A model generated the notes under the pieces. It saw only the letters and a list, made by a program, of their open reading frames with translations. It had not been told where the DNA came from and ran no database searches. Below are positions 1 through 7,623 of a stretch of 17,128 bases of DNA, one piece after another (positions within the stretch are counted from its first letter, which is position 1; each line of letters starts with the position of its first letter). The stretch is from Neocallimastix lanati (nom. inval.) (taxonomy: Eukaryota > Neocallimastigomycota > Neocallimastigomycetes > Neocallimastigales > Neocallimastigaceae). The stretch lies in contig JACVTC010000583.1 in the NCBI GenBank assembly GCA_016946835.1, forward strand, positions 1 to 17,128, given 5' to 3'. A program made the translations under genes and the position numbers.

Positions 1-843
1 TTAAACGTAAACTAGAGAAAAGAGGTAATAACGATAATAAAATCAAGGATTTTTATTGGAAAAGAGATATGAAAATCAATTCTATTAAAGCTGAGTTTTA
101 TGACAAAAACAAATTCGAAGAAACATCAAAATTTATAAAACTTTGTTATGACTATCCTGATCTTTCATATGGTTTCTATTGGCTATTGAGAGCACGAAGC
201 GGATATAGATTAGATGCTAGAATTGCTAAAGCTGCAAAAATAGTGGACCAAATGTGTCCTAATTTTTGTCCCTGTTGTAAAAGTAATAAACAATGGATAA
301 GTCATTGGTTAATTGATTGTCCCTTTTTCAATCATACTCGTAGTAAAGTTAATGATAAAATTTTATTTTTATATAATGCTTTTTACCGTGGCAAACCTAA
401 CAAATGATATTGTTAATAGTAATAATGATAATAGTAATAGTAATAATAGTAATAGTTATAATAGTAATAATAATATTAGTAATAGTATTTTTAGTAATGT
501 TAGTAATAGTATTGAAAATAATGTGTATATTGATTCTAGTGTGTGTGAAAAAGTGTTTAATTTCCTTCTTGGAAGTCGAAGTATTAATAACAGTACAAGG
601 GAATGGAAGGATCTATTTAAGTGCCAGATGAAATCAGGTGCTTATTCTGATACTCCGTTCTTAGTGGTTACTGCGGCACTTCTCCAATCGATTATACCTA
701 TTGCTATTGGCCAGCAATGGTCTTTATTCAATAGGTTCAAATCGAATCGTACTACTACTACCAAGAGCGTCCATGCTGAAGAAACAGTAAGACAGGCCAG
801 CAGGGCTAGCGCAACCAATGAAGATCATAATTTTGTATCTTAA
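1..843 (+). pseudogene. Family-1 LINE polyprotein, C-terminal part (copy A)
   Basis: This is the end of a LINE ORF downstream of the reverse transcriptase core. The frame is open from base 3 and contains a CCHC zinc finger at 255-320 (three Cys within CPNFCPCC, then H and C in HWLIDC), probably nucleic-acid binding in the retrotransposition RNP. One extra A near 391-394 (caaac here, caac in copy B) shifts the frame and gives a stop at 405-407. The original sense continues in another frame from about 394 to the TAA at 841-843. It encodes an Asn/Ser repeat and a C-terminal domain with the motif LLGSRSINNS and the ending TKSV...NFVS. With that one indel ignored the fragment is intact. Copies B and C have LLGG at the motif where this copy has LLGS. 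Confidence 0.85.
405..522 (+). repeat. AATAGT-type coding microsatellite (Asn/Ser repeat)
   Basis: Imperfect repeats of AAT and AGT codons encode an Asn/Ser-rich spacer between the zinc finger and the C-terminal domain of copy A. The same array is at about 5490-5598 in copy B. It is absent from families 2 and 3, where an acidic segment occupies this position. It is probably a flexible linker, and an indel hotspot. Confidence 0.8.
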
Positions 844-1077
844 AATTATGATTAACATTGCGAAGTCAAAGTTAATTATTATACTTCAGTATAATAATGC
901 CCTTGTGAAGTCTTACAAATATTAATTAAATGAAACTAGAATATATTATACCATTATTTTATTTTTATTTTGTGTTTTATTTTTTGTTTATTTTTTTTCT
1001 TTTTTTTTTTTATTATTTTATTACATGTATTTTATCAAATATTTAATTAATAAAGATGAAACAAGTTTGCTGCCGTT
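844..1077 (+). other. Family-1 3' UTR (copy A)
   Basis: A noncoding stretch runs from the stop codon to the poly(A) tail and is nearly identical in copies B and C. It contains a hairpin (875-898), flanking GAAGTC direct repeats (862-867 and 907-912), a long T-rich tract (about 956-1020), a CATGTA motif (1024-1029) and AATAAA (1049-1054). LINE 3' UTRs commonly carry the RNA structure that the cognate reverse transcriptase recognises for target-primed reverse transcription; that role is inferred here. Confidence 0.8.
875..898 (+). promoter_or_regulatory. 3' UTR stem-loop, family 1 (copy A)
   Basis: A perfect 10-bp inverted repeat, attattatac and gtataataat, surrounds a 4-base loop (ttca). It lies 32 bases after the stop codon. 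Copy C at 17028-17051 has the same sequence. Copy B at 5960-5983 has a C-to-T change in the closing pair that would still form a G-U wobble in RNA. It may be the RT-recognition structure, which is an inference. Confidence 0.6.
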
Positions 1078-1100
1078 AAAAAAAAAAAAAAAAAAAAAAA
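1049..1100 (+). terminator. Polyadenylation signal and poly(A) tail, copy A
   Basis: AATAAA at 1049-1054 is followed 24 bases later by an A tract at 1078-1100 (23 A). This is a typical retrotransposed 3' end. The next element begins at 1101 without spacer sequence. Confidence 0.85.
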
Positions 1101-1497
1101 TTCTATTTTCATGTAGTATTACTATTCTCATGTAAGAATCTATTGTATTCAATTGTATTTCAACTTTATATTTCATGTATCACGTTGTAAGAGATTGATT
1201 CACTCTAAATCTTGTAGTAATTTATTTAACTCTTTACTAATTTTGTGCCATTTTATTTCATCAATTCAATCTTAGTCATTAAATACTTTATGATATTCAA
1301 TTTAAATAATATACTGAAAAAAGTGCTAAATCAAATTATTTTTCAATCATTCAACAAACTACTAATTATCGAAATTATTTACTCCAAAAAGATATAAAAT
1401 TATTACAATTCTCATTATACTCAAGACTTTATATTAAAAATTGGACTTTTTTTTATTTTTTTTTTTAGTTATTAATTTTAGTTTTTTTATTACTATT
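1101..1497 (+). promoter_or_regulatory. 5' leader of family-1 copy B
   Basis: About 400 noncoding bases separate the upstream poly(A) from the first ATG. It contains boxes also present in the family-2 and family-3 leaders: a TAGTATTA...CTCATGTA segment (about 1115-1134), AATCTATTGTATT (1137-1149), GAGATTGATTCACT (1191-1204) and the following CTTGT...TTATTTAAC. CATGTA occurs at 1110, 1129 and 1174. A T-rich run ends just before the ATG. Full-length LINEs usually have an internal promoter here; no specific promoter was recognised. Confidence 0.55.
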
Positions 1498-2095
1498 ATG
1501 GAAATCCAATTTATAAGAAATAAGAATTTCATTCTAAGAGGTTCAAGGTGCCACGGTATACCAATGGAGAATACGAAACTACTCTTTATCCGCGGACTTC
1601 GATCTTGGCCAGAAATCAAAATGAGAAGACATTTAAAGAAAACTCTGAATGAATTAAATGATAAGGTTTTATCAGTTAAACGTATTGCTAATTTTATTGA
1701 TGCATTCTTTAAAATTAAAATAGTAGGTAATGAAGAAGAATTAACATCTATTACTGATTGTATTGTTAATAGTTTCAAACGTGCTTCAATTAATGTTATT
1801 AATTGTAGCAAAAGGAATCATAAATACAGTTTTTCTTCACTCAAAAGGAAACATTTTGCCTTATCAGAAAAAGTGAATTCATCTTATAATATCAACTTAT
1901 TCACTACTTCAAATTCAAATGCAGATTCAAGTCAAAATTCAAATTCAAGTTCAAATACTGATTCATGTTCAAGTTCAAGTACTAGCTCAAGTTCAAGTTC
2001 AAGTACAAGTTTAAGTACAAGTTCAAGTACAGGTTCAAGTTCAAGTTCAAGTCCAAGTTCAAGTACAATTTCAAGTTCAAGTTCAAGTACAAGTT
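1498..2095 (+). CDS. Family-1 N-terminal segment: RRM-like domain plus Ser-rich linker
   Basis: Residues 1 to about 105 align with the N-termini of families 2 and 3 (LRGSRCHG... against RRGLRLYG...; LFIRGLRSW against IFIHDLESW). The apparent order is strand, helix, strand, strand, helix, strand, as in an RRM or ferredoxin-like fold, and LFIRGL resembles an RRM RNP2 strand. RNA binding is inferred, not shown. From about 1900 the protein becomes a Ser-rich low-complexity linker built on TCAAGT repeats. An extra T near 2094-2096 throws this frame into a Phe/Lys readthrough ending at 2217, while the Ser repeat and endonuclease continue in the next frame. Confidence 0.65.
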
Positions 2096-2215
2096 TCAAG
2101 TACAAGTTCAAGTTCAAGTTCAAGTTCAAGTACAAGTTCCAGTTCAATTTCAAATTTATGTTTAAATTCAGTTTCAAGCTCAGATTCAAATTCAAATTTC
2201 AGTTCAATCAATTAT
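1905..2215 (+). repeat. TCAAGT hexanucleotide repeat encoding poly-Ser
   Basis: Near-perfect TCAAGT and AGTACA units run for about 300 bases, purest at about 1965-2135. In the coding frame they give Ser/Thr, then Ser/Asn towards 2215. One extra T at 2094-2096 changes the frame within the array, turning Ser into Phe/Lys in one frame and restoring Ser in the other. The antisense Leu/Glu reading frame at 1932-2195 is a by-product of the repeat. Families 2 and 3 lack the repeat. Confidence 0.85.
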
Positions 2216-2950
2216 AATAATTCCAATAATATTAATAACACTCATATTAATAATAATACAGTTAAAGAATTTTCTCTATGTGTCAGTTGGAATACTAATG
2301 GATGGAACTTTGATAAAAAAGACAGTGTTGAATTCTTTATTTCAATGTACAAACCACTTTTCTTATGCTTTCAGGAAACAGGAAATGGTTCAGGTTCTAG
2401 CAGTAAATATCCATGTCGAGTATCATTAAAAAACTACAAACATTTCTTCAAAAAAGCTAATAATGAAATTCCCGGTAAAAGAGGTCTTTATATTGGGTTT
2501 CATAATTCTTGTCAAGCCTCTCTTGAAAACAACACTTATGAGTATATTATTTCCTTGTATACTTATAATTTTTGGAATTTCACTAAATGTTCTATTGGTA
2601 ATGTGTACGTACCTCATAGTGGCCATAGCCTTCATGCTAGAGCTGCTAGAATTGAAATATTGTCTTGGTTAAATAGTCACTCTTCTCATCCTTCAATGTT
2701 GGTTGGTGATTTTAATTTACCTACTGAGAAATTAAGTAATTTGCTCTCTAAATTTAGTAATTGGAAAATTCTTCCCTTATGGGGCTCCCCAATTTCATGG
2801 AGTAGAGGTAATAGAGAATCTGATATAGATCATGCGATTGTCAATGATCATATGTTAGATTTACTTTCATATGGTACTTTTATTGACTTTCCCCCCATTT
2901 CGGATCATAAACCTTTATTAATAAAGGGTAAATGTTTTTTCATCAGTTAA
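2096..2950 (+). CDS. Family-1 APE-type endonuclease segment
   Basis: After the end of the Ser/Asn linker, the exonuclease-endonuclease-phosphatase fold begins with SLCVSWNTNGWN (from 2270), followed by the catalytic-type Glu in FQETGN. GNVYVPHS, GDFN at 2705-2716, SDIDHAIVND and SDH at 2900-2908 follow in the canonical order. The enzyme would nick target DNA to prime reverse transcription. All recognisable active-site residues are present. The segment ends at a stop at 2948-2950 caused by a frame change in a T run (2934-2939); the linker continues in another frame from 2932. Confidence 0.85.
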   Translation, partial: SSTSSSSSSSSSTSSSSISNLCLNSVSSSDSNSNFSSINYNNSNNINNTHINNNTVKEFSLCVSWNTNGWNFDKKDSVEFFISMYKPLFLCFQETGNGSGSSSKYPCRVSLKNYKHFFKKANNEIPGKRGLYIGFHNSCQASLENNTYEYIISLYTYNFWNFTKCSIGNVYVPHSGHSLHARAARIEILSWLNSHSSHPSMLVGDFNLPTEKLSNLLSKFSNWKILPLWGSPISWSRGNRESDIDHAIVNDHMLDLLSYGTFIDFPPISDHKPLLIKGKCFFIS

Positions 2951-3692
2951 TTTCAGATAATTCTTTCTCTCTGCCTAAAAAGACAGTTAAATGGGATAGA
3001 TTAAAATGTATAAATGAAAAAGAATCAATTTTTGACAACAACTATTTTAGTGTATTAGAGGAAGTGATTCCAGATCCTAATATTAGTATTGATGATATTT
3101 CAAAGAAATTTATTTCAACTTCATTCAATATTGCTAAGGAACTTAATATCACGTCAATTTCAGAAGTTCGAAAATCTTTTTTTCATATGTCGCAGAAAAT
3201 ATTTAATTTGCAAAAACTCAAAATGAAATTATATAAATCCATTAAAAAAAGAGGTTCTTATCATAATTTAGATGAATTTGAAGAATTAATTGATAAATAT
3301 AATAGAATGTGCAAAATTATTCATCATATGTGTAATATTTATAGGAAAACTGAATACCAACATTGGATTAATACAGGATGTGAATATATGAAATCTCATA
3401 ACCCTAAGAAAGCTTGGAAATGGCTTAAAACAACAGCAAAAGTAGATAAATTTAAAAATATGTCAAATTCTCCAGTAAAGGACAAAATGGTAAACTAGCT
3501 ACTTCTACTAAAGAACAGTTAGAAGTATGGCACAATCACTATAAAAAACTTGCTTCAAGTCATTCTGATATCAATAGTGCATTAATCGAATGGTCTAATA
3601 AATTTTCCAATGGAACAATTAGGTATACGAGACACAATGAATGGGATATAAATCAAGACATCAGTATAGAAGAAATTAGAGAAGCAATTTGG
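2932..3692 (+). CDS. Family-1 linker between endonuclease and RT
   Basis: A Lys-rich, probably helical region has the conserved TVKWDR at its start (families 2 and 3 have QIKWSNR and RFKWSQR), and later AWKWLK and SPVKDK. A missing base in the A run 3484-3487 places a stop at 3496-3498. In the next frame the homology continues with EQLEVWHNHYKKLAS, matching DQLNRFAEHYEELAS of family 2, and with EWDINQDISIEEI up to about 3690. LINE linkers of this type join the nuclease to the RT; no enzymatic motif is seen. Confidence 0.7.
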
Positions 3693-4996
3693 CTACTCCA
3701 AATTTTAAAGCTTCAGGCCCGGATGGAATTCCTATTGAATTTTATAAAGCTTTAATTCCTCCGGATGACGAAAATTCAGTAAATAATTCTTCTTCTGGTT
3801 TTAAATTGTTTACAGAAGATATACTCAAGAATTTGGAATGGAGAATTTCCTAGCTCATGGAATGAAGCAAGTATTATATCTATTCCTAAAAAAGGAGATG
3901 ATCTATCTGATTGTGACAATTATCGAGGTATCTCTCTGATTAACAATGGTATTAAACTCATTTCGAAAATAGTCTCCAAAAGAATTTCAGAATATGGACT
4001 TAAAAATAATTTTATTAGGCCAGAGCAATTTGGATTTCGTACTAAAGAAGAATGTGTTAGTTTATTTATTTCAATTCGAGAAATTTGTCAAGGCGTAAAA
4101 ATGATAATAAAGAAACTTACCTAGCTTTTCTAGATTTAAAAAAGGCATATGATTCTGTTCCAATAGGTAATATTTTATATAAATTAGATGCTTTAGGTAT
4201 TAGAGGTAAATGTTATCAATTTATAAAAAATCTATATTTGACATCCAAAGCTAGTGTTAAAATTGATGATCAATATTCGGAATCTTTTAATATTATGAAA
4301 GGAGTTAGACAAGGTTGTCCACTATCACCAATTCTTTTCAATCTTTTTATTAATGACATTTTTAATGATGTTTCAGAACTTGGAATTCCTTTAGGCGAAT
4401 CTAGATGTTGTGGTGGACTCTTTGCAGATGATATTGTTCTATGCGCACCGTCAAGAACTAAGTTGAAAAAAATGCTTAAGAAGGTAAATGAATGGGCTAA
4501 ATTTAATATGATGAATTTTGGAATTAATAAGTGTGCAACGATGGTGATTCGACCAGACACACCTCTTTTTCAAAATAAAAGAGATCCTACTTTTTATCTT
4601 GCTGGTCAACCAATTCCAATAACTAAATGTTATACCTATTTAGGTATACCATTTGATAAAAGCTTATCGTTGAAACCTATTATTAAATTACTTAACTCTA
4701 AAGTAACTAAAGCTCTCTTTTCTGTTAGTAAATTTCTTTCAAATTCCAAAATTCCTATTCCATTTAAGAAGATTATAATTAACTCTTATGTACTTAGTAA
4801 AGTCTCTTACTTTGCACCTTTACTTGGTTCGAATAAAACGAGAACAAATAATACTCAGAAATTAATTAATAAAGGATTAAGATGGATTGCAGGTATACAA
4901 AAGCCAAATCATTTATTAATGTATATTCTATTTCAAAAGATTTACATATTCCTCCATTGTCAGCTAAGTGTGCTTTGTCTCAGGTCAATGTTTTGA
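3692..4996 (+). CDS. Family-1 reverse transcriptase segment
   Basis: This is an RNA-dependent DNA polymerase of the LINE type. Motifs in order are SGPDGIPIEFY, ASIISIPKKGD, NYRGISLIN, RPEQFGFR, AFLDLKKAYDSVP (first catalytic Asp codon at 4133), GVRQGCPLSPILFN, the FADD box at 4421-4432 and FGINKCAT, then YTYLGIPF and FAPLLGSNK. The span contains frame changes at 3797-3802 and 4088-4092; the palm from 4085 to about 4909 is one open frame holding all catalytic Asp residues. A last shift near 4909-4921 gives the out-of-frame tail ending at 4996. The catalytic core looks functional. Confidence 0.88.
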
Positions 4997-5928
4997 TAAA
5001 TGGAAAAATTCAAATTGTATTATTTCCTATTTAGTTAATAATATTCCAAAATCTAGAAAATATACATGGACAAAAGAAAGTAGAACTCTTAAACGTAAAC
5101 TAGAGAAAAGAGGTAATAACGATAATAAAATCAAGGATTTTTATTGGAAAAGAGATATGAAAATCAATTCTATTAAAGCTGAGTTTTATGACAAAAACAA
5201 ATTCGAAGAAACATCAAAATTTATAAAACTTTGTTATGACTATCCTGATCTTTCATATGGTTTCTATTGGCTATTGAGAGCACGAAGCGGATATAGATTA
5301 GATGCTAGAATTGCTAAAGCTGCAAAATAGTGGACCAAATGTGTCCTAATTTTTGTCCCTGTTGTAAAAGTAATAAACAATGGATAAGTCATTGGTTAAT
5401 TGATTGTCCCTTTTTCAATCATACTCGTAGTAAAGTTAATGATAAAATTTTATTTTTATATAATGCTTTTTACCGTGGCAACCTAACAAATGATATTGTT
5501 AATAGTAATAATGATAATAGTAATAGTAATAATAGTAATAGTTATAATAGTAATAATAATATTAGTAATAGTATTTTTAGTAATGTTAGTAATAGTATGA
5601 AAATAATGTGTATATTGATTCTAGTGTGTGTGAAAAAGTGTTTAATTTCCTTCTTGGAGGTCGAAATATTAATAACAGTACAAGGGAATGGGAGGATCTA
5701 TTTAAGTGCCAGATGAAATCAGGTGCTTATTCTGATACTCCGTTCTTAGTGGTTACTGCGGCACTTCTCCAATCGATTATACCTATTGCTATTGGCCAGC
5801 AATGGTCTTTGTTCAATAGGTTCAAATCGAATCGTACTACTACTACCAAGAGCGTCAATGCTGAAGAAACAGTAAGACAGGCCAGCAGAGCTAGCGCAAC
5901 CAATGAAGATCATAATTTTGTATCTTAA
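4921..5928 (+). CDS. Family-1 post-RT region: zinc finger and C-terminal domain (copy B)
   Basis: Homology resumes from 4921 (PPLSAKCALS), shifts at 4981-4988 and continues with CFDKWKNSNCIIS and SYLVNNIP. One A fewer than in copy A (5324-5327) creates a stop at 5328-5330. The frame from 5330 carries the CCHC finger (5342-5407) and the Asn/Ser repeat (about 5490-5598). A missing T at 5593-5595 shifts again; the true end, with LLGGRNINNS and the TKSV motif, runs to the TAA at 5926-5928. Each indel has a counterpart in copy A without it, so the consensus of the two copies is open. Confidence 0.8.
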
Positions 5929-6165
5929 AATTATGATTAACATTGCGAAGTCAAAATTAATTATTATATTACAGTATAATAATGCCCTTGTGAAGTCTTA
6001 CAGATATTAATTAAATGAAACTAGAATATATTATACCATTATTTTATTTTTATTTTGTGTTTTATTTTTTGTTTATTTTTTTATCTTTTTTTTTTTTTTT
6101 TTATTATTTTATTACATGTATTTTATCAAATATTTAATTAATAAAGATGAAACAAGTTTGCTGCC

Positions 6166-6220
<55 letters not shown>
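5929..6220 (+). terminator. Family-1 3' UTR, polyadenylation signal and poly(A) tail (copy B)
   Basis: This contains the family-1 hairpin variant (5960-5983), a T-rich tract, CATGTA at 6115-6120, AATAAA at 6140-6145 and a 52-base A tract at 6169-6220, the longest tail in the window. The family-2 element follows at 6221. Confidence 0.85.
5960..5983 (+). promoter_or_regulatory. 3' UTR stem-loop, family 1 (copy B variant)
   Basis: The closing pair C-G of copies A and C is T-G here, which would pair as U-G in RNA, and the loop reads taca. The rest of the stem is unchanged. Confidence 0.55.
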
Positions 6221-6222
<2 letters not shown>

Positions 6223-7005
6223 AACATTTTATCATTTTAAATTTTTTAATTTTTTAATTTCAACTTCATCAACTCCCCAATGAAGTGGACTGTTTTTCCA
6301 GGTCCATGGAGGGTTGATGGAAAAGGAATAACCTATATCAGGTGTACTAATTACAGCTTTCTGTGATTCTGATGATAATCAATGGTTATCCTTTCTAAAG
6401 TGGCTTCTAGTACGAAGAGAGAAATCTGGAATACTGGAAGACTGTAGAAAGTGAACTTGACGTTCTATAATGCCTTAAACTGGATATGTAGTAACATTGG
6501 AATTGTATAATTAATAATATCATGTAGTTTCTACATATTATCATTGTAATGAATCTATTGTATTTTTTACTTTAGCATTATTTTGTATATGTTTTTTTCT
6601 ATAGTATTATTTATACTCTCATGTAGCTATTGTAAAATGGAAATGTAGGAGATTGATTCACTCCAAAGCTTGTGTTTGAGACATTATTTAACGGATGGGA
6701 ATCTTTTTATAGTTTTTCACAACTATTATTTCATTAACATTTAAATTTTATATTATATATGATTATTTTACAGAAATTTTTACATAAAACAGGAATTTAT
6801 AATTGAAAATCATTAATTAAAAACTAGTCAACACAAAAAGAAAGAAAAACAAACAAGTTTTAGCAAACAATATACACGAAAGAGAAGACAACAGCAATAA
6901 ATTTTTATTTTTTTTTTTAATTTTTTAATTTTTTACTAATTTTATTTTTTTATTTTTATATTACACTTACTTTTTATTAATATAGATAAGTTTTTTTATT
7001 TTATT
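6221..7005 (+). promoter_or_regulatory. 5' leader of family-2 element
   Basis: A noncoding leader of about 785 bases. 6221-6263 is AT-rich filler; 6264-6274 matches the first bases of the family-3 leader; 6275-6720 is the shared leader repeat; 6721-6785 is still partly alike (TATGATTATT...ACAGAAA); 6786-6900 is A-rich; 6901-7000 is very T-rich up to the ATG. No ORF with coding character is present. The promoter is presumably internal to this region, but no promoter motif was recognised. Confidence 0.55.
6275..6720 (+). repeat. Shared LINE 5' leader repeat, copy 1
   Basis: This segment repeats at 11464-11910 with about 18 substitutions and a few single-base indels (about 96% identity by eye). 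It holds a small hairpin, ATGTAG-TTT-CTACAT (6522-6536), the box AATCTATTGTATT (6552-6564) and the box GAGATTGATTCACT (6649-6662). Short open stretches in mixed frames (for example around 6285-6360 and 6370-6450) hint at old coding origin, but no protein was recognised. Confidence 0.85.
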
Positions 7006-7623
7006 ATGTCAACTATACGAAGAGGTCTGCGACTTTATGGTCCTGACCATGATAAATTTGTTTTAATTTTCATTCATGATCTTGAATCTTGGACTGAAAG
7101 TAGACTATGGGAATTTTTAAGCAAAAAGATATCAAATTGTAATGAAGTTGTTCATGGAATCGTTAAAAAACACTATATTAATATGGAAAACTACTTCATC
7201 CTAAGAGTTAACTATAATAATTGTACGGATTATTTGAAGGTTATTTATTTGATTACTAAGCACTTACCTGTTAAAAGAATAAAATGGAAGATTACTTCAA
7301 GGATACGCACATTTAGCAATGTTAATCATAATAGAACCAGGTATTATTCTGAACCCTCAATCCCCATCTCTGAAAGCCTCCTGTATGCTAACCCTTTCTC
7401 GAATACTAAATATTTCAACCTCTGTATTAGCTGGAACATAAATGGTTGGAATTCTGAAAAACGTGACGGACTTACCAATTTTAATTCAATCTTTAATCCT
7501 ATTTGTATTTGTCTTCAAGAAGTCGGTAATAGTTCATTCCTTAACTCCTTTTCTAACTCATGTCCATTCCTTAATCATTATAGAACAGTACTGAGACGTG
7601 CGGACAAAAAATCCCTGGTATGA
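7006..7623 (+). CDS. Family-2 N-terminal RRM-like domain and start of endonuclease
   Basis: Residues about 5-100 form the conserved N-terminal domain: IFIHDLESW (strand resembling RNP2), a helix (LWEFLSKKI), VVHGIVKKH, NYFILRVNY, a helix rich in Leu/Ile, and KRIKW. RNA binding in the RNP is inferred. The endonuclease begins at about residue 139 with CISWNINGWN (Asn codon at 7435) and the Glu of LQEVGN (7519-7521). A deleted A in the run 7603-7608 leads to a TGA at 7621-7623; family-3 comparison (IPGMRGL) shows the continuation in the next frame. Confidence 0.8.
   Translation: MSTIRRGLRLYGPDHDKFVLIFIHDLESWTESRLWEFLSKKISNCNEVVHGIVKKHYINMENYFILRVNYNNCTDYLKVIYLITKHLPVKRIKWKITSRIRTFSNVNHNRTRYYSEPSIPISESLLYANPFSNTKYFNLCISWNINGWNSEKRDGLTNFNSIFNPICICLQEVGNSSFLNSFSNSCPFLNHYRTVLRRADKKSLV

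Larger units (their letters stand above)
1..1100 (+). mobile_element. Family-1 LINE, copy A (3' portion, cut by window edge)
   Basis: This is the 3' end of a non-LTR retrotransposon. It aligns over its whole length with 5089-6220 of the next element at about 99% by eye, differing at roughly ten substitutions plus a few single-base indels and homopolymer lengths. It holds the end of the ORF (to 843), a 3' UTR with AATAAA at 1049-1054 and a poly(A) tract at 1078-1100. The 5' part lies outside the window. The next family-1 copy starts directly after the poly(A), so two near-identical elements sit head to tail. Confidence 0.9.
1498..5928 (+). pseudogene. Family-1 LINE polyprotein ORF (copy B), interrupted by ten frameshifts
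   Basis: The intended product of about 1,475 residues would bind its own RNA, nick DNA and reverse-transcribe at the nick. Reading frame changes occur at about 2094-2096 (+1), 2934-2939, 3484-3487, 3690-3693, 3797-3802 (+1), 4088-4092, 4909-4921, 4981-4988, 5324-5327 and 5593-5595; all others are net -1. No nonsense codon is seen between these points. Comparison with families 2 and 3 shows protein homology continuing across most breaks. Comparison with copy A shows two of them (5324-5327 and 5593-5595) to be single-base losses. Start choice: the ATG at 1498 is the first in frame after the T-rich leader and precedes the region conserved with the other families. Confidence 0.85.
1101..6220 (+). 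mobile_element. Family-1 LINE, copy B (full length)
   Basis: A non-LTR retrotransposon of about 5.1 kb lies between two poly(A) tracts. It comprises a 5' leader (1101-1497), one interrupted long ORF (1498-5928) with an RRM-like domain, Ser-rich repeat, APE endonuclease, linker, FADD reverse transcriptase, zinc finger and C-terminal domain, a 3' UTR (5929-6168) and a 52-base poly(A) tail (6169-6220). Its 3' 1.1 kb matches copy A. No RNase H domain or separate ORF1 was seen. The clade is not assigned; APE-type, single-ORF architecture is what can be supported. Confidence 0.9.

Noticed and set aside
404-631. Ile/Val-rich open frame overlapping the family-1 C-terminus
   Set aside because: It is a frame shadow of the AAT/AGT repeat; the Asn/Ser frame matches copy B and joins known domains.
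1-1140. Telomeric repeats supporting a chromosome-end location
   Set aside because: No TTAGGG-like or other short telomere repeat was found at the junctions or elsewhere.
1434-1811. Minus-strand open frame opposite the family-1 N-terminus
   Set aside because: The + strand frame is the one conserved with families 2 and 3; the minus frame shows no motif.
1932-2195. Minus-strand open frame rich in Leu and Glu
   Set aside because: It is the antisense of the TCAAGT repeat; the pattern is fully explained by the hexamer, and no other evidence for a gene exists.
4270-4560. Minus-strand open frame opposite the RT core
   Set aside because: It lies opposite the conserved RT motifs and has no independent support.
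6285-6450. Host gene exon in the shared leader
   Set aside because: Short open pieces occur in different frames with stops between them, and both copies carry the same stops; no protein family was recognised.
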